Made by a program: the position numbers and the translations under genes. From Caulobacterales bacterium (GTDB lineage Bacteria; Pseudomonadota; Alphaproteobacteria; Caulobacterales; Caulobacteraceae): a stretch of DNA of 64,000 nucleotides. The stretch's first letter is position 1. The number at the start of each line of letters is the position of its first letter. The notes beneath the pieces were generated by a model. It made no database searches and had not been told where the DNA came from. It worked only from the letters and a program-made list of their open reading frames with translations. Where the stretch lies: positions 62,001 through 126,000 of the forward strand of contig JAEKKJ010000018.1 of assembly GCA_019510435.1 (NCBI GenBank). Reading direction: 5' to 3'. Positions 49,286 to 56,351 of this stretch are shown one piece after another.

Positions 49286-49936
49286 TCACAATTTGCCGGC
49301 CGCCTGCAGGCTCTCGAGCAGCTTGTAGACCTTTGACGAACCCTTCCCGCGCGCACGAAGCATCGCCCAGAGATGCGTAAGCGTCAGATCGGTGCGGTGG
49401 ATCTGGTCCGTATGCGCGTAGGCGACGGATCCCGAGGACATCTGCGGCGCGCCCGGAATGAAGACCGCATGCCAGTCGCCCTCGGCTTCCAGCAGCAGGC
49501 CTAACGCCCAGCCGGCGTCGGTGGGCACCAGGACGACCGGCATATCGGCCACCTCCTCGTCCGAGCCGACGCTTCGCGTCACATCATGGATCAGGCTGAA
49601 CTGCGGGATGGTCGCCGAGACCCCTTCGCGCATCCAAGCCAGAGCGGCCTGGCCCGTTTCGGTCCGAGCAAAGAGGCCGGCGACAAACGCCAGCACGACG
49701 ACGCCGAAGATGGTGATGAGATTGCTGACCGCGATCCCGCCAATGCTGGTCACGCCCAGCGCCGAAACGAGGGGTTCGGTAAGGCCCACCATCATCCCGA
49801 GCACCTTGCCGAGGACGAGAAGCACCACGAAGATCGGCAGCAGAAACAGCGCGCCGCCGATCACGGTCGTTCGAATGAAGTCGAGCGCCTGGCTGAAGGT
49901 CGCTTCGTCATGCTCGATGGATTGTGAGGCGGCCAT
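49286..49936 (-). CDS. DUF502 family membrane protein
   Basis: A 216-aa inner-membrane protein with two N-terminal transmembrane helices (TVIGGALFLLPIFVVLLVLG and SNLITIFGVVVLAFVAGLFA). A soluble domain follows, with IPQFSLIHDVTRSVGSDEEV and VFIPGAPQMSSGSVAYAHTD, as in DUF502. The VFIPGAPxxSSG motif is the family signature. Function unknown; family members are found beside transport or stress genes. Confidence 0.82.
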   Translation of the reverse strand: MAASQSIEHDEATFSQALDFIRTTVIGGALFLLPIFVVLLVLGKVLGMMVGLTEPLVSALGVTSIGGIAVSNLITIFGVVVLAFVAGLFARTETGQAALAWMREGVSATIPQFSLIHDVTRSVGSDEEVADMPVVLVPTDAGWALGLLLEAEGDWHAVFIPGAPQMSSGSVAYAHTDQIHRTDLTLTHLWAMLRARGKGSSKVYKLLESLQAAGKL

Positions 49937-50025
49937 GACACTCTCCTGGGCGTCCCGTTCTCGGAACTACCGCTGCGAGAGTGGATTGGATGATACCCTG
50001 ACGGCGGCGACGCGCTGACGTAGAT

Positions 50026-50301
50026 TCACTGCGGCTTGGGCGGCGGCTTGTTCGTCTCACCCTGCCGTCCCGACTGCTTGACGTCGTGCTTGGTCTGGCG
50101 GCAATCGGCGCGGGTCTTTTCGTCTCCCGCCTTGCACGCCTGTTTCACCTCCCGCGAAGTCTGGCGCGTATCCCGTCGGTCGTCGCGCCGATCCATGCCC
50201 GAGGTCTGTGCATGGGCGGTCTGAACGAAGGTGGTCATGGCGAATGTGGAGCCGACGCCGGCCAGGATTGTCAGAGCGCTCAGCACCTTCAGTGTTTCCA
50301 T
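50026..50301 (-). CDS. Small secreted basic protein
   Basis: A 91-aa protein with a signal peptide (LKVLSALTILAGVGSTFAMT, ending VQTAHAQ). The mature part is very polar: GMDRRDDRRDTRQTSREVKQ followed by KAGDEKTRADCRQTKHDVKQSGRQG, with two cysteines (ACKAG ... ADCRQ). This DRRD/CKxGDEKTRxxCRQxKHxxKQ pattern recurs in short alphaproteobacterial secreted proteins as I recall. Function unknown. Start ATG 50301. Confidence 0.7.
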   Translation of the reverse strand: METLKVLSALTILAGVGSTFAMTTFVQTAHAQTSGMDRRDDRRDTRQTSREVKQACKAGDEKTRADCRQTKHDVKQSGRQGETNKPPPKPQ

Positions 50302-50563
50302 CGTCGTGCTCCCTTGTGTCTCCGCGCCAATGGACAAGCCGAATAGTCGCTGGTGAGCGGGCGCGCACTCGGGTGGATTCCTGGTGGTGACGCGTTCTCG
50401 CCACGCGGAGAAGCTAAGCCGGGGCGGGCGCCATGAGCCGGTCACCGGCTCCGGGCTATGCCTGCCCCGCGGTAGGCGGCGACCTGATTTTGCCGCTCCC
50501 GGGAGACGCCCAGAGTGGGAGCCAGCAAGGGTCCGCATGGGCGGACGCCAGAGCGGTGGCGAC

Positions 50564-51310
50564 ATGAAGATTGCGACACTGATCATCACGGCGGCGCTGG
50601 GATGCGCCCTGATCGGACCTGGGGCGGCGATAGCCTCGCCGAGCGCCTCCCAGGTTGACCCCAAGGCCGTGGACGCCCTCGCTCAGATGAGCGCCTATCT
50701 ACGCTCGATCCCGGCGTTCCAGATCACCCTGCAGACACAGCGCGACGACGTCGATGTTTATGGGCAGCTCATTACGCTCGCCGGCGGAGCGATCTACAGC
50801 GTGCGCCGGCCGAACGCCTTCGCCATCAACCTCAATCTGCCGAGCCTGGCGGCGCGGTATGTCTACGACGGAAAGACGGTCACCGTTTACGACGCCAATG
50901 CCCGCGTCTATTCGAGTTTCCAGGCCCCCACCACGATCCGCGCCACGCTGGAGCTTGCCCAGCAGAAGTATGGCGTCGCGGTGCCGTTGGACGATCTGTT
51001 CACATGGACCGAGGGCGACAGCCGGGCCAAGGCGCTCACCGCAGCGCATTACATCGGCAAGTCCCAGGTCGCCGGCCAGACGACGAGCCACTACGCCTTC
51101 CGCCAGCCCGGCATAGACTGGCAGATCTGGATCGCTGATGGCCCCAAGCCGACGCCGTTGCGGGTGGTGATCGTCTCCAGCAAAGACGCCGCCCGTCCTC
51201 AGTTCCGGGCCGACCTCGCCTGGAACACGGCGCCGCAGTTCGGTCCCGGCCTATTCACCTTCGTTCCGCCTCAGAACGCCCGCGCTGTCGACGCGCCCCC
51301 GTCGCGCTGA
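50564..51310 (+). CDS. DUF2092 family secreted protein
   Basis: A 248-aa protein with a signal peptide (MKIATLIITAALGCALIGPG, cleavage near AIASP). The DUF2092 pattern follows: VDPKAVDALAQMSAYLRSIP, FQITLQTQRDDVDVYGQLIT, YVYDGKTVTVYDANARVYSSF, and a final domain with GIDWQIWIADGPKPTPLRVV. The LolA-like fold suggests a periplasmic lipid- or hydrophobe-binding role, but this is uncertain. The next gene starts 10 nt after its stop and is likely in the same operon. Confidence 0.8.
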   Translation: MKIATLIITAALGCALIGPGAAIASPSASQVDPKAVDALAQMSAYLRSIPAFQITLQTQRDDVDVYGQLITLAGGAIYSVRRPNAFAINLNLPSLAARYVYDGKTVTVYDANARVYSSFQAPTTIRATLELAQQKYGVAVPLDDLFTWTEGDSRAKALTAAHYIGKSQVAGQTTSHYAFRQPGIDWQIWIADGPKPTPLRVVIVSSKDAARPQFRADLAWNTAPQFGPGLFTFVPPQNARAVDAPPSR

Positions 51311-51320
51311 GAGGTCAACC

Positions 51321-51755
51321 ATGTCCTATCCCCAAATAGTCAAGCTCGCGCTGCTGGCCGGAACGGTCTCGCTTGTGCTGTCCGTGGGCGTCGCCGACGC
51401 GCAGCGAGGCGCCAGCCGTGGCGGGGGAGGAGGCCGCGGCGGCGGCGCTGCGGCTCAATCTGCAGGCGGGCGGAGCGGTAGCGGTGGCGCACGCAGCGCA
51501 TCGATGAGCGTCAGCGGAGGCAATCGCACCGCCTCAGCCAACCGCACCAACGTCAGCGGCGGCAACAACGTGAACGTAAACCGCAACGTCAACGTCAACG
51601 GCGGCGGCGGTGGCGGCTGTTACAACTGCGGCGGCTACAACGGCGGCGTCTACCATCCGGTGGCGGCCGGAATGGTCGTGGCTGGGACCGTCGCGGCCGT
51701 CAGCGCCGCCGCCACGCCACCGCCACCACCTCCCCCGCCGCCCGCGAGTTACTGA
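51321..51755 (+). CDS. Secreted Gly/Asn-rich low-complexity protein
   Basis: A 144-aa protein. A signal peptide (VKLALLAGTVSLVLSVGVAD, ending DAQ) is followed by Gly/Arg/Ser-rich and then Asn-rich repeats (GGNNVNVNRNVNVNGGGGG), two nearby cysteines (GGGCYNCGGYNGG), a hydrophobic stretch (AAGMVVAGTVAAVSAAA) and a poly-Pro end. Similar proteins that I recall continue with a C-terminal domain after the hydrophobic segment, so this may be truncated. It directly follows the DUF2092 gene, a pairing often seen. Confidence 0.6.
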   Translation: MSYPQIVKLALLAGTVSLVLSVGVADAQRGASRGGGGGRGGGAAAQSAGGRSGSGGARSASMSVSGGNRTASANRTNVSGGNNVNVNRNVNVNGGGGGGCYNCGGYNGGVYHPVAAGMVVAGTVAAVSAAATPPPPPPPPPASY

Positions 51756-51892
51756 CCCACCGGAGCGTCCGAACGCGGTCTTTGACTCGGGCTAGGAACG
51801 GGACGTTGAGCCATGTCGCCTATGAGCGGACATTTGGAACGTCAGCGACGGGTGGAGAGCGGACCGCGGACGCAGCGTTCCGCGCTGACCGG

Positions 51893-51926
51893 CTCCTCTC
51901 CCAAGCGCGCAGCGCTGTGGGAGAGG
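51893..51926. repeat. CTCCTCTCCC/GGGAGAG hairpin, copy 1
   Basis: CTCTCCCA-AGCGC-GCA-GCGCT-GTGGGAGAG forms a nearly perfect hairpin. The 34-bp unit is identical in the copy at 52351. Confidence 0.75.
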
Positions 51927-52181
51927 CCGGGTGAGGGCGGCGCGGCCTCGCCGCTGCGACATCGTTGGATCGAGTATCCCGACGTGCCCCCGGGGTCCTA
52001 CGTCGCAGCTGTCGCCACCGCCGCGCCGCCCCCACCCGGCCTCCCCCACGACGCTGCCGCGCCTGGGGGAGGAGCCTAATGGTCCGCTAAGGGTCGAACG
52101 CCGACAGGAGCAGAGCAGACCCGAAGTGTGTCACCCCGTCTTCAGCCTTGCCAAAGCCGAGATCGCAGTTGGGTTGCGTGG

Positions 52182-52300
52182 GGCGCTGCGCGAAAGCGCC
52201 CGCCGCCCTGCGGCGCACCCCAGCTTAAATCTCATGGCGGCCAGGCCCCGAGGCTCGCATCTACCGTGAGATTTATGTCCCGGTCCCCATCGGGACGATG
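52182..52300. repeat. Structured repeat with CTTAAATCTCATGG core, copy 2
   Basis: It contains a GCGC-GAAA-GCGC hairpin, GCCGC-CCT-GCGGC, then AAATCTCATGG pairing with CCGTGAGATTT, and finally TCCCG...CGGGA. It is homologous to 46842-46945 and related in its core to the elements at 60791 and 61229. Confidence 0.65.
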
Positions 52301-52350
52301 GAGCCGAGGAGCGGTCCTCAAGCGCGGAGGCGGCATTCCGCGCGGACCAG

Positions 52351-52386
52351 CTCCTCTCCCAAGCGCGCAGCGCTGTGGGAGAGGAG
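52351..52386. repeat. CTCCTCTCCC/GGGAGAG hairpin, copy 2
   Basis: The sequence matches copy 1 over its whole 34 bp and extends the stem by CTC/GAG to 36 bp. It lies between the structured repeat and the end of the P450 gene. Confidence 0.75.
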
Positions 52387-52448
52387 CGCCGATGAGTCTG
52401 GCCAGGGTCGGACGGGGCTCCCGGCTTCGGTGCGGGAAGCGCGCCCCC

Positions 52449-53720
52449 TCAGTTCCGCCGCGGGATCACCACCGGCAGGGTCTCGTAGCCCTTCACGAAG
52501 GTCGAGTAGCTGCGCTTCGGCGCGCCCACCACCTCCACCGTCGGGAAGCGCTTCAGGATCTCCTCCCAGATGATGGTCAGCTGCAGCTCGGCCAGGCGGT
52601 TGCCCACGCAGCGGTGGATGCCAAAGCCAAAGGAGATGTGCTGTCGCGGACGTTCGCGATCGATGATGAAGGCGTTGGGATTGTCGATCACGGTCTCGTC
52701 GCGATTGCCCGAGACGTACCACATGACCACCTTGTCGCCGGCCTTGATGGACTTGCCCTGGAACTCCACGTCCTCGGTCGCCGTGCGGCGCATGTGGGCC
52801 AGCGGCGTCTGCCAGCGGATGGTCTCGGAGACCATCGAGGGGATCAGGTCGGGGTTGTCGCGCAGCTTCTGGTACTGGTCCGGGTTCTGGTTCAGCGCCA
52901 GGATCGAGCCCGAGATGGTGTTGCGCGTGGTGTCGTTGCCACCCACGGTGAGCAACAGGATATTTCCGAAATACTCGCGCGGCTCCATGTTCCGGGTGGC
53001 CGGGTGGTGGGCCAGCATGGAGATCAGGTCGCCGGCCGGCGCGGCGTTGACCTTCTCGTTCCACAGGCCCGTGAAATAGGCGTGGTACTCCGAGAAGATC
53101 CCCATCTTCTGCTCCAGCGTCTCCACCAGGGCGCCGGGGGCGGGGATGCAGGTGGCCACGTCCGACCAGTAGGTGATCTTGCGGCGGTCGGCCTGGGGCG
53201 CATCGAACAGGGTGGCCAGGGTCATGGCCGTCAGCTCCTTGGAGACCTTGTCGACCCAGTCGAATTCCTCGCCGATCGGCAGGCTGTCCAGGATCGCGCC
53301 GGCGCGCTCGCGGATCTGCGGGGCCATGGCGGCCAGGGCCGGCGGCGCGACGGCAGGACTGACCGCCTTCCTCTGCACATCGTGCTTGGGCGGGTCCATG
53401 GCGATGAACATCGGCAGCGGGTCCATGTTGGCCTGGCCGCCGGCGATGGTGATCCCGCCCTTCATGAAGTCCGACGAGAACCGGTTGTGGTCCGTGTCGA
53501 TCGCCATGATGTCGTTGTACTTGGTGATCGACCAGTAGGGCCCGAACTCGTGCTCGCGGGTCAGGTGCACCGGATCCTCCGCGCGCAGCCGCTCGAAGAT
53601 CGGCCAATGGGCGTCGGCCTGGAACAGCGCGGGCTGGGCCGGGTCCAGCTTCTCCAGGGGCAGGGCGTAAGCCTGGGCCCGCGCCTCGGCCAGCCCCATT
53701 GCGTTTCCGTCCGCGGCCAT
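52449..53720 (-). CDS. Cytochrome P450
   Basis: A 423-aa soluble bacterial P450. It has the I-helix GGNDTTRN, the ExxR motif (SETIRW), the PERF-like region (NPNAFIIDRERPRQH) and the heme-binding FGFGIHRCVGNRLA with Cys371. MDPPKHDVQRKAVSPAV (I-helix partner region) is also typical. The overall pattern resembles CYP125/CYP124/linalool-hydroxylase-like enzymes that oxidise branched lipids, terpenes or steroids, in line with the dehydrogenase cluster 35 kb away. Redox partners are not in the window. ATG 53720 is chosen because it starts the conserved domain; longer frames add an unlikely N-terminus. Confidence 0.88.
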   Translation of the reverse strand: MAADGNAMGLAEARAQAYALPLEKLDPAQPALFQADAHWPIFERLRAEDPVHLTREHEFGPYWSITKYNDIMAIDTDHNRFSSDFMKGGITIAGGQANMDPLPMFIAMDPPKHDVQRKAVSPAVAPPALAAMAPQIRERAGAILDSLPIGEEFDWVDKVSKELTAMTLATLFDAPQADRRKITYWSDVATCIPAPGALVETLEQKMGIFSEYHAYFTGLWNEKVNAAPAGDLISMLAHHPATRNMEPREYFGNILLLTVGGNDTTRNTISGSILALNQNPDQYQKLRDNPDLIPSMVSETIRWQTPLAHMRRTATEDVEFQGKSIKAGDKVVMWYVSGNRDETVIDNPNAFIIDRERPRQHISFGFGIHRCVGNRLAELQLTIIWEEILKRFPTVEVVGAPKRSYSTFVKGYETLPVVIPRRN

Positions 53721-53901
53721 CTTGCTCGTCTCCCCAAATCGCGGCGCGCAGTGAACGCCGATAATCTGGATTTGAACAGTGCTCAGAAGGCGCCGCTCGC
53801 CGCGGCCCGTCGTCGCCCGTGCGCACCCCTGAGAGGCGAGCGCCATTCCCCTGCAGGGTGAAACTGGAAAACGTGGTTATTTCAGCGTTGCAACTCTACT
53901 C

Positions 53902-53918
53902 AAGGTTAGCCTAACCTT
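53902..53918. promoter_or_regulatory. Perfect 17-bp palindrome upstream of a PEP-CTERM gene
   Basis: AAGGTTAG-C-CTAACCTT is a perfect dyad with one central base, 48 nt upstream of the ATG at 53967 and 181 nt upstream of the P450 start on the other strand. It could be an operator for either gene. Confidence 0.4.
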
Positions 53919-53966
53919 GGCCTTGGGGGCGTCTGGAACCTATCCTAGATTGTGGAGCCAGAAGCC

Positions 53967-54635
53967 ATGCACTCTGCCAAGCCCGCCTTGCGCGGACTTT
54001 TCGTCGCCGCGTCCCTTGCGGCCCTCCTCACCGCCACCACCGCCCGCGCCGACACCAATATCGTTCCCGGCCACTGGGATTCCATCCACCTGACCGGGAC
54101 CTATGGGGTGCTGCGGGCCGGCTCGCCCTGGGGCCCGGGCTCGACGCCCGTCGACCTGCTCGCGCCGGTCGACGGGGCCTTCCAGCCGGAGGGGACCCAG
54201 TGGAACAACGGCTCGTTCTGGTGGGACGCCGATCCCAGCGTGAACCCCTCCACCGAGGTCACCTACACCATCCACTTCGACGGGCTCTTCAGCCTGAGCC
54301 GCTTCGTGGTGCAGACGGACAACAACGACACCTACCGCCTCGACTGGTGGGACGGTACGGCCTGGCAGGCGGCGTGGAACATCCCTGAGGCGCCGTCCTA
54401 CGGCCTGCGGACCCACGACACCGGCACCGTGCCGGCCATCACCACCAACCAGCTGCGCTTCGTGGCCACCGGGGGCGACAACTACTACGCCGTCTCCGAG
54501 ATCCAGGCCTTCGGCTCCGCCGCCGTGCCGGAACCCGCCGCCTGGGCGATGATGATCACCGGCTTCGGCCTGGCCGGCGCCCTCCTGCGCCGCCGCAGAG
54601 CCACCCTGGATCCCAACGCGCCCGCCACCGCCTGA
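53967..54635 (+). CDS. PEPxxWA-CTERM sorted protein, discoidin-like
   Basis: A 222-aa exported protein. The signal peptide (MHSAKPALRGLFVAASLAAL, ending ARAD) is followed by a beta-sandwich region with VTYTIHFDGLFSLSRFVVQT, NNDTYRLDWWDGTAWQAAWN and TNQLRFVATGGDNYYAVSEI, resembling F5/8-type (discoidin) carbohydrate-binding domains. The sorting signal is VPEPAAWAMMI, helix GFGLAGALL and tail RRRR. It is presumably an exosortase substrate. A GTG at 53952 is a possible longer start, but ATG 53967 begins the signal peptide cleanly. Confidence 0.82.
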   Translation: MHSAKPALRGLFVAASLAALLTATTARADTNIVPGHWDSIHLTGTYGVLRAGSPWGPGSTPVDLLAPVDGAFQPEGTQWNNGSFWWDADPSVNPSTEVTYTIHFDGLFSLSRFVVQTDNNDTYRLDWWDGTAWQAAWNIPEAPSYGLRTHDTGTVPAITTNQLRFVATGGDNYYAVSEIQAFGSAAVPEPAAWAMMITGFGLAGALLRRRRATLDPNAPATA

Positions 54636-54827
54636 CGACGGACGCCCGCGCCTTCAGCCGCCCCGGCGGCTGGAGGCGCGATCTCCGGCCCATCCTTCGA
54701 CCTGCGCCGCAGCATCGACGCCGCCGGACCAGGCAAAAGCCTGGCCATGCCCCGTCCCAGCCGCCGCGTCCTGCTCGCCGCCGCCGCCTTCGCGACCACC
54801 GCCCGGGGCCAGCCCAAGGACCCTGCG

Positions 54828-55190
54828 ATGCCTGCCGCCAAGACCCCGACCGCCGACGCCACCCGCATCACCTGCTTCATCCGCTACCAGATCGACCCCT
54901 TCCAGCGGGACGCGTTCCGCGCCTACGCCGAGGCCTGGGGCCGCATCATCCCGCGCTGCGGCGGCCACCTGGTGGGCTATTTCCTGCCGGACGAGGGGAC
55001 CAACGACGTCGCCTGGGGCCTGATCGCCTTTGACAGCCTGGCCGCCTACGAGGCCTATCGCGCGCGGCTGAGGGCCGACCCGGAGGGCCGCGCCAATTTC
55101 GAGATGGCCCAGCAGAAACGCTTCGTCCTGCGCGAGGAGCGGACCTTCCTGGAGACCGTCCCGTCCGCCTTCGCGCGACCTGCGCTTTAG
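54828..55190 (+). CDS. NIPSNAP family protein
   Basis: A 120-aa protein with the NIPSNAP/dimeric alpha-beta barrel pattern: [40 protein letters not shown] and [23 protein letters not shown] 54828 has a good ribosome binding site (AAGGA, 7-nt spacing) and gives the usual family length. A longer in-frame start at 54747 would add an N-terminal hydrophobic segment. Function unknown; probably cytoplasmic. Confidence 0.75.
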   Translation: MPAAKTPTADATRITCFIRYQIDPFQRDAFRAYAEAWGRIIPRCGGHLVGYFLPDEGTNDVAWGLIAFDSLAAYEAYRARLRADPEGRANFEMAQQKRFVLREERTFLETVPSAFARPAL

Positions 55191-55249
55191 GAACCCTGTT
55201 CGGCGAGAGGGGTTTGGGCCGGACCTTTGAAACGGAACAGGAGCCCGCC

Positions 55250-55690
55250 ATGCGCCTCCGCCATCCCGCCCTCTTCGCCGCCGCTGGCCTGGCCGGCGCG
55301 GCCGCCCTGGCCGCCGCCGTCCCCGCCGCCGCCCAGACCGTCTATGACGACGACGCCACCACCGTGGGCGAGGTCGTGGTCCACGGCGCCCGGCTCGGCC
55401 CTGACGGGCGGCCTGACCGCCTGTCCGAGCCGGTCAGCTACGCCGACCTCGACCTCTCCACCTGGGATGGGCGCAACGTCCTGCGCCACCGCATCCGCGA
55501 CACCGCCCGCCGGCTCTGTGACGAGGTCAATGGGCCCGGCGGCGGCGTGGGCGATGGCCTCACGCGCAGCTGCGAGGACGACGCCGTCCGCAGCGCCTCG
55601 GCCCAGATGCACATCGCCGTCAACGACGCCTATGTCGACCGCTACGCCGCCGACGCCAGCGCCGTGGTCCGCGACGACTATCCGCGCTAA
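55250..55690 (+). CDS. UrcA family protein
   Basis: A 146-aa secreted protein with a signal peptide (about residues 1-29). The core VSYADLDLSTWDGRNVLRHR, a Cys-containing ARRLCDEVNG and RSCEDDAVRSASAQMHIAVN follow. VSYADLDLST plus the spaced CysCys pair define UrcA, a family from Caulobacterales and Sphingomonadales with unknown function. ATG 55250 is preceded by AGGAG at 55239-55243. Confidence 0.8.
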   Translation: MRLRHPALFAAAGLAGAAALAAAVPAAAQTVYDDDATTVGEVVVHGARLGPDGRPDRLSEPVSYADLDLSTWDGRNVLRHRIRDTARRLCDEVNGPGGGVGDGLTRSCEDDAVRSASAQMHIAVNDAYVDRYAADASAVVRDDYPR

Positions 55691-55699
55691 AGCGGAGAC

Positions 55700-56128
55700 C
55701 TAGCGCCGCCCGCGGCGGCCGAAATTGCCCTCGGTGCGGTCCACCGCCACCGTCAGGCTGCCGCAGCGGCCCAGCGGCTGGGTCACCACCCCGCCAACCT
55801 CGCGGTAGCCGTGGTTGCCGACGCCGGCCCAGACCTCGCCGTGCGGCTTGCCGTCCGAGGCGGGGAGGGCGTTGCAGCCCTTGGCCGCCGCCGGCTTGGC
55901 GCCGTTCGCAGGCGCCTCGTCCTCGGCCGCCGGCGCCCCGGCCAGCACCCGCTGCGCCCAGTCGCCGATCGCCCGCGCCTTGGCGGCCTCCGGATCCACC
56001 GCCGGCGCGGTGGGCGTGGCCTCCGCCGCCGGCGGCGCGCCCTCAGGCCCCGCCCGCACGATCTCCTGCGCGGACGCCGCCGAGCCGGCCAGCGCTGCGC
56101 AGCAGGCAGCAAGAACAAGACGCTTCAT
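55700..56128 (-). CDS. Secreted hypothetical protein
   Basis: A 142-aa protein with a signal peptide (MKRLVLAACCAALAGSAASA, cleaved near AQE) and an Ala/Pro/Glu-rich linker. A C-terminal domain follows with KGCNALPASDGKPHGEVWAG and a Cys pair. The motifs GEVWAGVGNHGYREVGGVV and GRCGSLTVAVDRTEGNFG suggest a small beta-barrel or disulfide-bonded domain. No family recognised. It is convergent with urcA. Confidence 0.65.
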   Translation of the reverse strand: MKRLVLAACCAALAGSAASAQEIVRAGPEGAPPAAEATPTAPAVDPEAAKARAIGDWAQRVLAGAPAAEDEAPANGAKPAAAKGCNALPASDGKPHGEVWAGVGNHGYREVGGVVTQPLGRCGSLTVAVDRTEGNFGRRGRR

Positions 56129-56238
56129 GACGGCTCCTTCGACACCCCACGCTGGACCCCCACCATGTCCATCGCAAGGCCACCCCTGAAACGGGACGGA
56201 CACGTTCCCCGCTCAGCGCCGCCGGCGGTTCCTTTTTA

Positions 56239-56311
56239 ACCGCGGAAAACGCGGAAGGGCGCGGAAAGCGATGCAGCTCACCCTTCCGCGTCCTTCCGCG
56301 TTTTCCGCGGT
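56239..56311. repeat. GCGGAA-type palindrome, third copy of the period-9 family
   Basis: Arms 56239-56266 and 56284-56311 form a 28-bp inverted repeat with one mismatch and a 17-nt loop. Each arm is built from GCGGAA units spaced 9 bp apart, the same architecture as the CACGAA palindromes with a different core sequence. Confidence 0.8.
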
Positions 56312-56351
56312 CGAATCTTGAGGTGCTGGCCCGTCCGGCGGAGAGGAGGGC

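Larger units (their letters stand above)
51756..52448. other. Repeat-rich intergenic region
   Basis: Nearly 700 bp with no convincing gene. It holds two copies of a CTCCTCTCCCAAGCGCGCAG hairpin (51893-51926, 52351-52386) and a structured CTTAAATCTCATGG element (52182-52300). Confidence 0.7.
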
